Assembly: GCA_964036315.1 (NCBI GenBank)
Contig: OZ038517.1
Span: forward strand, 19,619,386-19,683,385
DNA length: 64,000 nt
From: Acanthosepion esculentum
Lineage: Eukaryota > Mollusca > Cephalopoda > Sepiida > Sepiidae
Direction of reading: 5' to 3'
Shown here: one piece after another, positions 53,601-63,349 of the stretch
Layout of the letters: the number at the start of each line of letters is the position of its first letter
How positions within the stretch are numbered: position 1 is the first letter of the stretch
The notes under the pieces: model-generated
What the model saw: only the letters and a program-made list of their open reading frames with translations
The model's database searches: none
What the model was told of the DNA's origin: nothing
Position numbers and translations under genes: made by a program

Positions 53601-54340
53601 AAATGACACAAGAATATCTTGAAAAACCATAGAGTAAAGGTATTCAATAAAATCGCCCTTGACCTCAACCATGGCCTCCAGTCGACTTCGGAATCTCCTG
53701 TAACTCTTCCGTACGGTCTCCTTGTTTAAGTTGCTGAATGCTACCATAATCCTTGCTTTCAGTGCATCTTGGTGTCACAAGGAATTTTGTTATTCTCTAT
53801 ATCAACTGCGCCCCACACATAATAAGCAAGGGGGTTGCAGTTTAGGGAGTTAGGTAGCAAGATGTAAGGAGCGTTAAGGTCGCAGAAATTGTCTGACAGC
53901 TATGACTAGGTTCTCCTCCTTGTGTGGCATGGTGCAGAGCCCTGTTGCCAGACAGAGGGTCTTCCAGTAGCCACGCACTTGACCCAGGGCAGCACTACCT
54001 CGTCAAGGCACTTGATGTAGGTCTCCGTGTTGAGTCAGAGGCTCTGTGGGAAGATGAATGGAATAATAACGTCGCCATCACTAGTGGTCACTCGAAACAC
54101 CTTCATAATCACCATTAGACTCATCTAACTCTTTCTGAATCCTCCGCACAGTCATCAGATTGACACCCAAACATTTTGAAATGTTCGTATTGGGGCTCAC
54201 GGCGTGAATACCAAGCAATATGCCGTTTCCAAATTTCTAGTGGAGTGAATTGCGTCGTGGTGCTCTTTTTTCTCACAGACAATGCCCAACTGACCCTACT
54301 ATACTGTACAGCCGACAAAATCAAAAAACAATACGCATGC
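53600..54340 (-). pseudogene. Mariner-like transposase, decayed, minus strand
   Basis: Same family as 6268-6841, inverted. The minus frame starts TTTQFTPLEIWKRHIAW near 54260. The catalytic-end complement (NTKDELKA-, RRFRSRLEAMVEV-like) is at about 53640-53780 and the LNPLAYYVWGAV-like block near 53800-53850. The stretch between encodes fragments of the central domain with shifts. The element's other end lies near 54290-54330 (CTACTATACTGTACAGCCGAC). Confidence 0.7.
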
Positions 54341-54479
54341 GCGAAATTGAAAAATATATAATGGCGACATCGCATACTGAAGAAAGCCGATATAGAAACG
54401 TACGAGTGTGAACCGCAAGGTTAATTTGTTTTTAAATGCTCACCATGCAGTCTTAAACATTCTCTGCTGGCATGAAGTA

Positions 54480-54905
54480 GAAATATTATATCGAATCAAT
54501 TGCTAAGTCTACTGCTAGGAAAGTCGGTTCACTGTGTCGTGCTGGACAAGTTTTCTCTCCTAAGTTTATCTTAAATATAATAAGTCTACCATTCGTTCTT
54601 GATTCGAATATTGCTACCGTATTTCGTCTGGTGCCCCTGCTATGTATTTAGAGATTCTTGATAAAACCCAAAGAAGAAAGATTCAGCGTTATTGGCGCTG
54701 TCTTGGCAGCTTGTCTTCAGTCACTTTCCCACCGCCGTAAAGTATCTTCCCTGTACCTTTTCGATAAATATTTCATGGTAATTGTTCTAATGGGCTTTTC
54801 GCTATGGTAGTTTGACTTCATGAATTTAAGCGCAGTACAAGATTGGTGCAAGATTTGAACAATTCACAGTTGAAATGGTTAGATGGAACCGTAAGTTCTA
54901 TTCTA
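54480..54905 (+). mobile_element. LINE C-terminal fragment leading into satellite
   Basis: Reads, with shifts, through the reference LINE: ATATCGAATCAATTGC (..IESIA..), STIRS.FEYCYRISSGAPA, RLQSLSHRR-like and HEFKRSTRLVQDLN-like. It ends at CTTGTGGAACTC (..LWNSL), where the 125-bp array begins. Confidence 0.75.
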
Positions 54906-55515
54906 CCGCTTGTGGAACTCTCTTCCGGCTTCTTGCTTTCCAGTCAACTTTGATCTTCAAAAATTTAAATGCAATGTCAATCGTTATCTACTGTCTTCCT
55001 GGTTACTCTTCTATTGTTCTCACTCAATTTTCGCTTGTGCAACTCTCTTCCGGATTCTTTGCTTTTCAGTCAACTTTGAACTTCAAAAATTGAAATGCAA
55101 TGTCAATCGTTATCTACTGTCTTCCTGATTGCTCTTCTATTGTTCTCATTCAATTTTTGCTTGTGGACCTCTCTTCCGGCTTCTTGCTTTCCTGTCAACT
55201 TTAATCTGCAAAAATTTAAATGCAATGTCAATCGTTATCTACTGTCTTCTTGATTACTCTTCTATTGTTCTCACTCAATTTTCGCTTGTGGAACGCTCTT
55301 CCGGCTTCTTGCTTTCCAGTCAATTTTGATCTTCAAAAATTGAAATGCAATGTCAATCGTTATCTACTGTCTTCCTGATTACTCTTCTATTGTTCTCACT
55401 CAATTTTCGCTTGTGGAACTCTCTTCCGGCTTCTTGCGTTCCAGTCAACTTTGATCTTCAAAAATTTAAATGCAATGTCAATCGTTATCTTCTGTCTTCT
55501 TAATTCCTGCTTTTT
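54906..55515 (+). repeat. 125-bp satellite derived from LINE C-terminus, 5 copies
   Basis: GCTTGTG starts at 54908, 55033, 55159, 55284 and 55409 (125, 126, 125, 125). Same unit, same copy number, opposite strand to 10751-11375. Each unit encodes a LWNSLPASCFPVNFDLQ-type segment in a shifted frame. Confidence 0.92.
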
Positions 55516-55559
55516 TTATTGTTCTCTCTCTTTAACCTTTTCTTTTTCTCGCTCATATT

Positions 55560-55830
55560 CTCTAACACATAGTAATCCTCCTGCCCGGGGGTCTCATCAT
55601 TTTACAGTTGAATTGGCTAAATGTCACCGTAACCTAACTGTTTCTTTTCTCGCTCTTCTCGCTTGTGGATCTCTCTTCCGGCTTCATGGCTTCCAGTCAA
55701 CATTCATCTTCAAAATTTTAAATACAATGTTTATTACTACTGTTCTGTCTCGTTTATCTCATATTATCTTACTCGCCCCTTGCGTTTTAGTGATTTTATT
55801 TCCTTGGTTGCGGTGAATTTAAAATAGCGA
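55560..55830 (+). mobile_element. Second LINE 3' tail
   Basis: TCATCATTTTACAGTTGAAT, then CTTGTGGATCTCTCTTCCGG and AACATTCATCTTCAAAATTT, ending at the 3' landmark CCCCTTGCGTTTTAGTG and GGTTGCGGTGAATTT. 55831-56310 is unassigned. Confidence 0.7.
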
Positions 55831-56314
55831 GTGATGATCGCCATATTTGCTCCAACACTTCACGCCATGTTGTTTCTATAGTGAGTAAGAGTAATACAAA
55901 CAATAATAGTCAGAAACGTTCCCTAATTTGAATTCTCAGCTGAATAAAAATGAAAATAGGTCATATCAGAATTGAAACGACTTCAGATAATATCTAGAGT
56001 AGTAACAGACAAACAAGATTAGCTGCCTTAATTACTTCATCCTGGTAAAACACTAGTAGACAGGCTTGAGTTTCTACAAATGTATTGTTAATTTTGTGAC
56101 TACTTTTTGTATAAGAGACAAGGAAATAGTATAAAAATATGCAGCGCCAGGTGTAGTTTTACCTAACAACACAAAATGCAACCAAAGCAAAACACTGACC
56201 TAAAAACTAGTGTTGTTTTCTTAAATAGCCTCGTCAGATCGAGGCTTTTTTTACAAGTATGGCGTCCAGTTCGTTCATAAGTATCTTTCTTAACTGTCAT
56301 CTGTACACAACTAC

Positions 56315-56460
56315 TTTCTCATATCAATGGTTAAAAATAGAAATAGCTTCGAACGAATGAATCCTGTAGGCAGAGTCGGATTATGACCTTTTGGGGCCTC
56401 TAGGATAATGAAATGTTGATCTTTCTTATACTGAGCCACACTTAAACTCGTCCGCACCCA
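56315..56460 (+). repeat. Dispersed repeat family E, copy 1
   Basis: Shares ATATCAATGGTTAAAAATAG, GAATGAATCCTGTAGGCAGA and GGGGCCTCTAGGATAA with 60205-60335. Non-coding. Confidence 0.75.
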
Positions 56461-56594
56461 TCTGGAATATTTTTTAGTCGTGGTTTATTTTAGCAACAAT
56501 TATATAGCTTGAAGCAAACGTGTTTCAAATTCTTTTCCTAAACTAGAATATCTATCTTTTGTTTGGCAATAAAAATATTCTTTAAGAAACACCA

Positions 56595-56599
<5 letters not shown>

Positions 56600-56656
<57 letters not shown>
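56600..56656. repeat. (TA)n microsatellite
   Basis: Pure TA tract. 56660-57080 is unassigned apart from a ribozyme-like string at 56924-56950 (see findings). Confidence 0.95.
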
Positions 56657-56662
<6 letters not shown>

Positions 56663-57081
56663 GACACATAAACTAGGGGTAAACAAACACATGAATATTT
56701 CAAATCTACATAAATATTTTAACAGTTAAAAATATTTTAAGAAATATTTCTTGAGTTATGGTCAAAAAACCTTTTAAACAACATTTAAGACACTATCATC
56801 AGTCTTCCGCCAAAAATTCAAACAAAGTTGCATTGCACATCACGTGACATGCGCACGCTTCACGACAAACGCTGTAAACAAACGCTGTAAACAAACCCAC
56901 AAACACAGTATCTCATTTGATTTCTGAGGAAAGACCTAGGTGGTCTGAAATATTAAATAAATAAATATATACAAAAACACAGAAATAAATACTTTCATAA
57001 AAAAAACACCCAATTTTGTTTCATTCATTTTATCCAGATATTATATACATATCAAGAAAGTATACGTGGCCTCTCATTATG

Positions 57082-57084
<3 letters not shown>

Positions 57085-57148
<64 letters not shown>

Positions 57149-57221
57149 GCAGTTAGCTCCTCCTCATTTCCTTAATCCTTCAACAGGGGTCTCTATCCCC
57201 TGACTATAAATACTGTCTGAC

Positions 57222-57293
<72 letters not shown>
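57085..57293. repeat. (TA)n and (CT)n microsatellites
   Basis: (TA)n 57083-57146 and (CT)n 57224-57292, with 75 bases of spacer. 57294-57665 shows no feature. Confidence 0.95.
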
Positions 57294-57297
<4 letters not shown>

Positions 57298-57666
57298 ACC
57301 CAGGCCCTGGGCCGCAACCTCGCGCCGAGGCGAGGAAAAACTTTCTCTTTTTCACTTACACCAATATGTGACATCTCACAGAGACAGCGTTTCCCAAATT
57401 CTGGGAACACGCTAAAAACAATATACATACGTATGGACACTCAACACACGCACATAACTTCTCCATACAAACACTCTGTAACTTTTCATGTCTTCATGTC
57501 ATTGTAATTTGTTATTAATATATATTTGTTTGCATACATGTATATCGGTCTTGTTTGTTTCTTTATCTACTTTGGACTCCATTAAAGTACAACATTCCTA
57601 TGTAGCTGGACCGGCCAGCAGGAAATCTTAACCCAGAGATATCTCATCACATTTCACACCCAGGTC

Positions 57667-57670
<4 letters not shown>

Positions 57671-57760
<90 letters not shown>
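57671..57760. repeat. (CA)n then (TA)n microsatellite
   Basis: About 55 bases (CA)n then (TA)n, abutting the direct repeat below. Confidence 0.95.
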
Positions 57761-57762
<2 letters not shown>

Positions 57763-58233
57763 GTTTTTATGTTTAACATTCTTTTTATAGATACAAGTAT
57801 TTAAGTAAATGCTCTGTTTATAATACACAGTATTAAATAACATTTACCGTCCTGAATGTCCGAGAAATTTTCATAGACAGGAAATTTTCCTTAGACAGGA
57901 TTCGAACCTGTATCCTATACGGAACCATCATATAGCCTGACGTGCCTTACCACTCGGTCACTAAGGATCGTTCGGTCGGTAAGGTCGAATTTACTGCTTA
58001 TAAACTTCAACTTTCCATGAATCTCTCACGTACATTCATATCTGCTCATGGCGTATCAAATGTAAACAAATGACGTCACACATTATGAAATGGACAAAGT
58101 CTGAAAATTATTTAAAGACATTTTTATGTTTAACATTCTTTTTATATATACAAGTATTTAAGTAAATGCTCTGTTTATAATAAACAGTATTAAATAACAT
58201 TTACCGGCCTGAATGTCCGAGAAATTTTTATAG
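57761..58233. repeat. ~117-bp direct repeats flanking a tRNA-like insert
   Basis: 57761-57877 and 58117-58233 are about 95% alike (TTTTTATGTTTAACATTCTT, AGTAAATGCTCTGTTTATAA, CCTGAATGTCCGAGAAATTT). Between them lie the tRNA-like sequence and its SINE-like body. Confidence 0.85.
57888..57967 (-). tRNA. Type-II tRNA-like sequence (pseudo-tRNA or SINE head)
   Basis: Minus strand, 80 bases. Acceptor stem TCCTTAG/CTAAGGA (7 perfect pairs), A box TGACCGAGTGGTAAGG, anticodon stem CGTCA/TGATG with 7-base loop GGCTATA, long variable arm TTCC/AGGA (a Leu/Ser hallmark), T arm ACAGG/CCTGT with TTCGAAT. If the anticodon is GCT the type would be Ser, but base 33 is G, not the near-universal U, and the D arm pairs poorly. 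So probably a tRNA-derived SINE head or pseudogene. There is no T-run directly after it; AAAATTTCC follows. Confidence 0.5.
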
Positions 58234-58270
58234 AAATGTCTTTAAATAATTGTCGGACTTTGTTCATTTC

Positions 58271-58275
<5 letters not shown>
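58082..58275. repeat. Inverted repeat element, ~38-bp arms
   Basis: Left arm ATTATGAAATGGACAAAGTC, then AAAATTATTTAAAGACAT (58082-58118). The right arm is its complement (58234-58273). It encloses the second 117-bp direct repeat, and (TA)n follows at 58276-58347. Confidence 0.8.
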
Positions 58276-58353
<78 letters not shown>

Positions 58354-58354
58354 G

Positions 58355-58665
58355 TTTCAAAAGCGAGAGCCGAGACCCTTAATATAATTTTTGAAATTAA
58401 GTTGAATTAAGGTGTTTGGTCTCGCTTCCTCGTCAAGCGAGACTAGACACCTTAATTCAACCTAATTTCAAAAATTATATTAAGGGTCTCGGCTCTCGCT
58501 TTTGAAATATGAGAAATCTTATGTAGCGAAGGAATCATATTTTTTTTACAAATATTATAATATAAGCTCTACTTCTGTATGGAGCACTGTCTTTTTAAAA
58601 ATAAAAGCAAAAATACTAAGGAACACCGGATTATTTACCTAACGTGTTCTTTCCTATTTTTCTGC
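58355..58665. repeat. Foldback family B, 70-bp palindrome plus tail
   Basis: 58360-58430 and 58437-58508 are near-perfect complements (CAAAAGCGAGAGCCGAGACC, TTAATTCAACCTAATTTC type blocks) around a short CTTCCTCGTCAAG centre. The tail 58510-58660 matches 4490-4580 inverted. (CA)n(TA)n follows at 58671-58758. Confidence 0.85.
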
Positions 58666-58671
58666 ATACCT

Positions 58672-58760
<89 letters not shown>

Positions 58761-59254
58761 AAACCGAATGATCGCATACTTCAACACAATCGGAGTAAAA
58801 AGAAGATAAAACACATTTTTATAGTAGTATTATAAACAATAATACAATGAAATTAAATATGACTTTGTCATATTGATGCCATTTCAGTCTATGAAACTAT
58901 TTAGATGTTATAACATCTAGAAAATTCAAGTAACTGCTTTATAAAAGTTTCTAAGATTTAAACCTTCTGAACTAAAATCAAACATGGTACCTACTTGAAA
59001 CTCAATGACAGAAACTAAAATATTTTTCCTTGCTTTGCTTCTTGCAAAGTCAAAATAAATATTATTTTGTTATATTGATATCGTTTCAGCTTATGAAAGT
59101 ATTTATGTTATAACATCTAGAAAATTAAAACATTCTGAATTAAAATCAAACATGGTACCTACTTGAAACACAATGACACAAATTAAAACATTATTTCCCT
59201 TGGTTTGCTTCCTGAAAAGTCAAATAAATACGACTTTGTCCTTTTTTTAAAATC

Positions 59255-59455
59255 ATTTCACTACAAGCAAGGCGATAATGCCACTAAGACGCAAGGGGTT
59301 ACTGGAAATGAAAGAGAATGAGAAAACTTTAGAAGAAAGAACCGGAAACCTGATCCTAAACAGGAAACAAGGAATAAACCTCTACTCCTGTTCAATAAGC
59401 GAGGAAGGAGTGCGAACCGGGTGGAAGGTGAATGTCTAGTCCTGTGTATTGATAT
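59255..59455 (-). mobile_element. LINE 3' end fragment
   Basis: TCATTTCACTACAAGCAAGG, then CCACTAAGACGCAAGGGGTT is the complement of the reference LINE 3' landmark (3655-3700). A shorter sister lies at about 60095-60185. Confidence 0.65.
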
Positions 59456-59595
59456 CATGAAATTATTTAGAACAAACAGAAAATTAAAAACGTAAGTAAA
59501 AAGATTTTTTGCTAACCAGCATTATGAAAAATAAAACAATCAAAATAAATATGAGTGTCTCACATTGATAGCATTTCCGTTTATGAAACTATTTA

Positions 59596-59883
59596 AAATT
59601 TACAGAGCCTTTGATGATTAATCCGAAGAGGAAAAAATATTAAAGACCACTGCGAGGTAAAAACTTGGGAGGGGGGTGTTATGGGTCTTTACCTATAACT
59701 ACATTATGAACTCTTCCTAACACTATGTATACTACGCCTCTCAAGAGAGAGAGAGAGACGAATCGAGTCAAGCCGACTGACAGTCATACTAACACCTTCC
59801 ACGTCTTGTATTGTTATTCCGTGTAATATATCTTCGTTATTTCTACTCTTGTGTTCGTGTTGTTCTTAACCTGGACCATAACA
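59596..59883 (+). mobile_element. 3' end of an LTR retrotransposon (PPT plus LTR)
   Basis: A purine tract GGGAGGGGGG directly precedes a 207-base segment, 59677-59883, starting TGTTATGG and ending CCATAACA (8-base inverted ends, TG..CA), the classic LTR and polypurine tract layout of Ty3/gypsy-like elements. About 80 bases of internal sequence lie upstream; no pol, no 5' LTR. A 29-base direct repeat (GATAGCATTTCCGTTTATG..) brackets it at 59567-59595 and 59884-59912. Confidence 0.65.
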
Positions 59884-60189
59884 GATAGCATTTCCGTTTA
59901 TGAAACTATTTAGAAGTTGTGACATCTAGAAAATTAAAATCACTGCTTTATAAACATTTCTACGATTTAAACATTCTGTATTAAAATCAAACATGGTACC
60001 TACTTGAAACACAATGACACAAACTAAAACATTCTTTTCCTTGATTTGCTTTTTGCAAAGTCAAATGAATATAATTTTGTCATTTCTTTAAAATCATTTC
60101 ACCACTAAGACGCAGGGGGAGGTCACTGAGAATGAAAAAGAATGAGAAGACTTTTTGAAGAAAGAATCCAATCCTAAACAGGAAACAAG

Positions 60190-60335
60190 AAATAAACCTA
60201 TGTCTATAATTTCTTATATCAATGGTTAAAAATAGAAAGAGGTCTGAACAAATGAATCCTGTAGGCAGAGCCGGTTTATGACCTTTGGGGGCCTCTAGGA
60301 TAAGGAAATTATGCACCTTCTTAGACTGACCCACT
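60190..60335 (+). repeat. Dispersed repeat family E, copy 2
   Basis: See 56315-56460; ends just before the Tc1 left TIR. Confidence 0.75.
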
Positions 60336-60337
60336 CT

Positions 60338-60865
60338 CTAACTCCTGCTGTTCGATAAAAATTGACTCACCTTATCCTTTGAATTTAGCTCCACTTTCGT
60401 TTCATCGGAGAAGAGAACATTCTTCCAGTCTTCTACAGTAACATTTTTGTAATAGTGAGCCCATTCAAGTCTCTTGGCTTTGTTGACTTTGCTTATCAGC
60501 GGCTTAAATCTTCGTGTACAAGATTTGTAGCCTTGTTCTAACAGCCACCGACGGACTGTTGAAGAGGCAAGACTAACACCTTGCTCTTCGCTTAGACTGG
60601 CTGCAATTTCTTGGCTAGTTATAGTCCTATTCTTCGCAACTTCTCTCTTGATTACCCTGCCAGTTCTGTCATCAATCTTTTTCTTTCGTCCCCTTGTTTC
60701 CTTCCTTGGAGCAAGAGTGGCATCATTATGTGCCCTAAGTACTCGAGAGACAGTTGATTGCAAGGTTATAGCAATTTTCGCAATTTCTCTTGTAGACTTG
60801 TCTGCTTTTGAGAGGGCAATAATAGATATCTTAAGTGGTTCTGATGCGTATTTGTACCCTTTCAT
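60338..60865 (-). pseudogene. Tc1-like transposase, C-terminus deleted (175 codons)
   Basis: An uninterrupted frame from ATG 60865: MKGYKYASEPLKISIIALSK, first HTH (STREIAKIAITLQSTVSRVL), an arginine-rich GRKKK hinge, second HTH (ITSQEIAASLSEEQGVSLA, then STVRRWLLEQGYK), then KRLEWAHYYKN and VLFSDETKVEL with the first catalytic Asp intact. The frame then runs into the TIR and stops. Full-length relatives are about 340 residues, so the second and third acidic residues are deleted. The surviving DNA-binding half is intact and could, if expressed, bind TIRs without cutting. Confidence 0.85.
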
Positions 60866-61288
60866 CTGGTTTATGACTTGAGGGGCTATTTCAAGCTATT
60901 TTTATACTGTATGAGGCTTTCTGGAATATTCTGGAATACTCTAGATTTAATTTAAGCTGTTCTAGAATTCTCTAGAATATTGTTCTGAGTGTATTGTAAA
61001 ATAGTTTTCAATATTTTGTCAAACGCTCTTTACATTTACCAGTTTAGTCATTAGAATGCTATATCTGAGTCACTTTTTTTGCACAAAGTTTTTTCCCTAA
61101 ATCTCATTTATATCCCAAATTATAATTATCAATCGAATACCTTAGGGTGAATAAACTTTTTTCCGAGGTGGTCGGGAAAAGGGTGTTTACATTAGTAAGA
61201 TTAAAAATTATTTTAACCCCAAAAACAATAGACAAAAAATATTTTCAGTAAAAAAGATCAGGTGAGTCACTTTTATCGAACAGCACAT
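60346..61288 (-). mobile_element. Tc1-like element, internally deleted
   Basis: TIRs TGCTGTTCGATAAAA.TTGACTCACC at the plus-left end (60348) and its complement at the right (about 61262-61288). The transposase reads right to left and is cut after the first catalytic block. 60866-61260 is non-coding interior. Confidence 0.85.
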
Positions 61289-61289
61289 T

Positions 61290-61590
61290 ACACTATTTAC
61301 ATTATTCGGACTATTGTCCTCATCTTTGTCGCAATATTTATTAAAACGTTTCGGTCGTTGTACGCTCCGGCCTTCTTCAGGTGGTTGAAATGTCGAACTG
61401 AACCTTTTATTTTGCTCACCGGGGTAGGCTGTTCTAGTTCCACGTGTCATGTTTAATGGATGTCAGTTATCTCCTGTTAATTCCCCTCTGAAAGTTCTCT
61501 ACTGCTTTAACTGGGTATTGAACTCACACTCTTTGGGTCCGGTCACTGGATCTAACCAACGCCTTTATTCACTGTGCCATGTTTCCTTGA
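61290..61590 (-). mobile_element. tRNA-derived SINE, near full length
   Basis: Minus order: head (AAACATGGCACAGTGAATAA, then GAGTTCAATACCCAG), body, GAAGAAGGCCGGAGCGTACA and partial tail. The tail side abuts the Tc1 right TIR. Confidence 0.85.
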
Positions 61591-61599
61591 GAACAGTCT

Positions 61600-61815
61600 A
61601 CACCAGTGAGCGAAATAAAGGGTTTCCATTTGACATTCCAACCATTAAAAAATTCGTAAAATTAAGGAATCAGCACATGGGCCACAAAAATCTCCTGAGC
61701 CGACCAAGCATAGAAATGAATACAATATCGGAACCAGTAATAAGGAGTGAAGAGAAAAGCGATAATAGCAAAAATTGCAATATGAGCTCTGGTGAAAATA
61801 TGTAGTGATAACGGC
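61600..61815 (+). pseudogene. SINE body fused to Penelope-like C-terminal codons
   Basis: Starts with SINE body (GTCTACACCAGTGAGCGAAA, ACATTCCAACCA) and continues in one frame KNLLSRPSIEMNTISEPVIR, the conserved end of Penelope-like polyproteins (L.RPSI..N.IWEP.IR). SSGENM and a stop at about 61805 follow. It shows a direct physical link between the SINE tail family and Penelope-like elements. Confidence 0.6.
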
Positions 61816-61920
61816 AAAAATAGCAATATGAGCACTGATAAAAAAGGTTGCTGAAGACATTAGGTTTATAATATCCAGAAATTCATAAACAGATATCCTC
61901 GGCTAAAATTTGCATTACCA

Positions 61921-62800
61921 TAAGAGGTGAGAAAAACAAATGCTACACTTGATCTCAGCCCTAAAGTCCTGGGAGTAAAAAAAAGCTCACCTTTAGTAGC
62001 ACTGGCTGCTTGGTCAATACATGCCAAATGTTTGCTTATGAGGAAAGGGCTAATATTACCACTACCACGAGAGATGAGGAGTACAGATACTACAGTTTGA
62101 TTCCAGCCCCAATGCCAGGGAGTAAAAATAAGCTCACCTTGAGTAGCAAGAGCTGCTTGGTCAATAAATGGCGAATGTTTGCTTATAAGGAAAGGGTCAA
62201 TATTACCACTACCGCGAGAGATTAGGAGAAGAGATACTACAGTTTGATTCCAGCCCCAACGCCAGGAAGTAAAAATAAGCTCACCTTCAGTAGCACGGGC
62301 TGCTTGGTCAATAAATGGCGAATGTTTGCTTATAAGGAAAGGGCTAATATTACCACTACCTTGAGAGATGAGGAGAACAGATACTACAGTTTGATTCCAG
62401 CCCCAATGCCAGGGAGTAAAAAAAAAGCTCACCTTGAGTCGCACTGGCTGCTTGGTCAATAAATGGCAAATGTTTGCTTATAAGGCAAAGGCTAATATTA
62501 CCACTACCGAGAGAGATGAGGAGAACAGATACTACAGTTTGATTCCAGCCCCAATGCCAGGGAGTAAAAAAAAAGCTCACCTTGAGTCGCACTGGCTGCT
62601 TGGTCAATAAATGGCGAATGTTTGCTTATAAGGCAAAGGCTAATATTACCACTACCGAGAGAGATGAGGAGAACAGATACTTAAAGTTTGATTCCAGCCC
62701 TAATGGTAGGGAGTAAAGAATAGCGTAACTCAAGTATTACTGGTTGCTCGGTCAACGAATCCCAAATGTTTCCTTATAAGGAAACGGATAATCTCACCAT
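61921..62800 (-). repeat. U2-snRNA-like tandem array, ~6 units of ~147 bp
   Basis: The first unit (minus strand of 61936-61962) reads GGGCTGAGATCAAGTGTAGC, then ATTTGTT, almost identical to U2 snRNA GGCTAAGATCAAGTGTAGTA, then TCTGTT. The next five units carry GGAATCAAACTGTAGTATCT, then GTTCTCCTCATCTCTC; GATTCCAGCCC (complement) recurs at 62099, 62246, 62393, 62541 and 62690. The rest of each unit (GGTAGTGGTAATATTAGCC, CTTATAAGCAAACATTCGCC, TTGACCAAGCAGC) has no U2 match that I can see. Confidence 0.75.
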
Positions 62801-63345
62801 CTCGGTGATAAATACTGCTCAATTGTCGCAAGTAGAAATTTAAAAAATTAAACCAATCCCTAGAAGAACGGGAACACAAGACTGTCGAAGAGAGTGAGTT
62901 TATTAGTTTCACGTCCAAAGCGACCTTGAAACGCTTCTGTGAACAGAATCAAGAAAAAGACCCGAATAAATAAATGCCGACACCACAGGAGAAAAATTTT
63001 TAAAAAAATATTTCATGTATGGTGTATGTGTACATATATATGATAAGCAAAGTACATACATAAATGTCGCGTAAAATATCACGCGCTTGTGCAAATGTTC
63101 CCAGTGTCCTGTTTTGTGCAAATTGCAGACCGAATACAAAGTTTTGCTTGTCCTGTATTCACTGTTTATTTAACCCTCGTTAGGAAAATGTAAAAAAGAA
63201 AAAAACAAGATACGCATGCGACACCGCATATTTTTTTTTTTTTTTTCGCATTTGGGAAAACTAACAGCAGACATGAAGAAGATGACTTATGTAGACTGAG
63301 GTGATGTTTCGGATGGAAGCAGTAGTATCTATCAAAATGTCTGAA
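62801..63345. other. Unassigned stretch
   Basis: No feature beyond a 16-base T run near 63232-63246. Confidence 0.5.
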
Positions 63346-63349
63346 ATGT

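Larger units (their letters stand above)
58850..60085 (+). repeat. Diverged long tandem repeat (~230-300 bp), disrupted
   Basis: Recurring blocks: CCATTTCAGT.TATGAAA-type, TATAACATCTAGAAAATT, AAAATCAAACATGGTACCTAC, TTGAAACACAATGACA, and TTGCAAAGTCAAATAAATA, at about 58870, 59060, 59570 and 59885 onward. Two units carry the same LINE 3' scrap at the same position (59250 and 60090), so the LINE insertion predates a duplication. Confidence 0.75.

Noticed and set aside
56225..56252. GCCTCG/CGAGGC hairpin followed by a T run, like a Rho-independent terminator
   Set aside because: The context is animal non-coding DNA with no bacterial gene nearby; chance palindrome plus T run.
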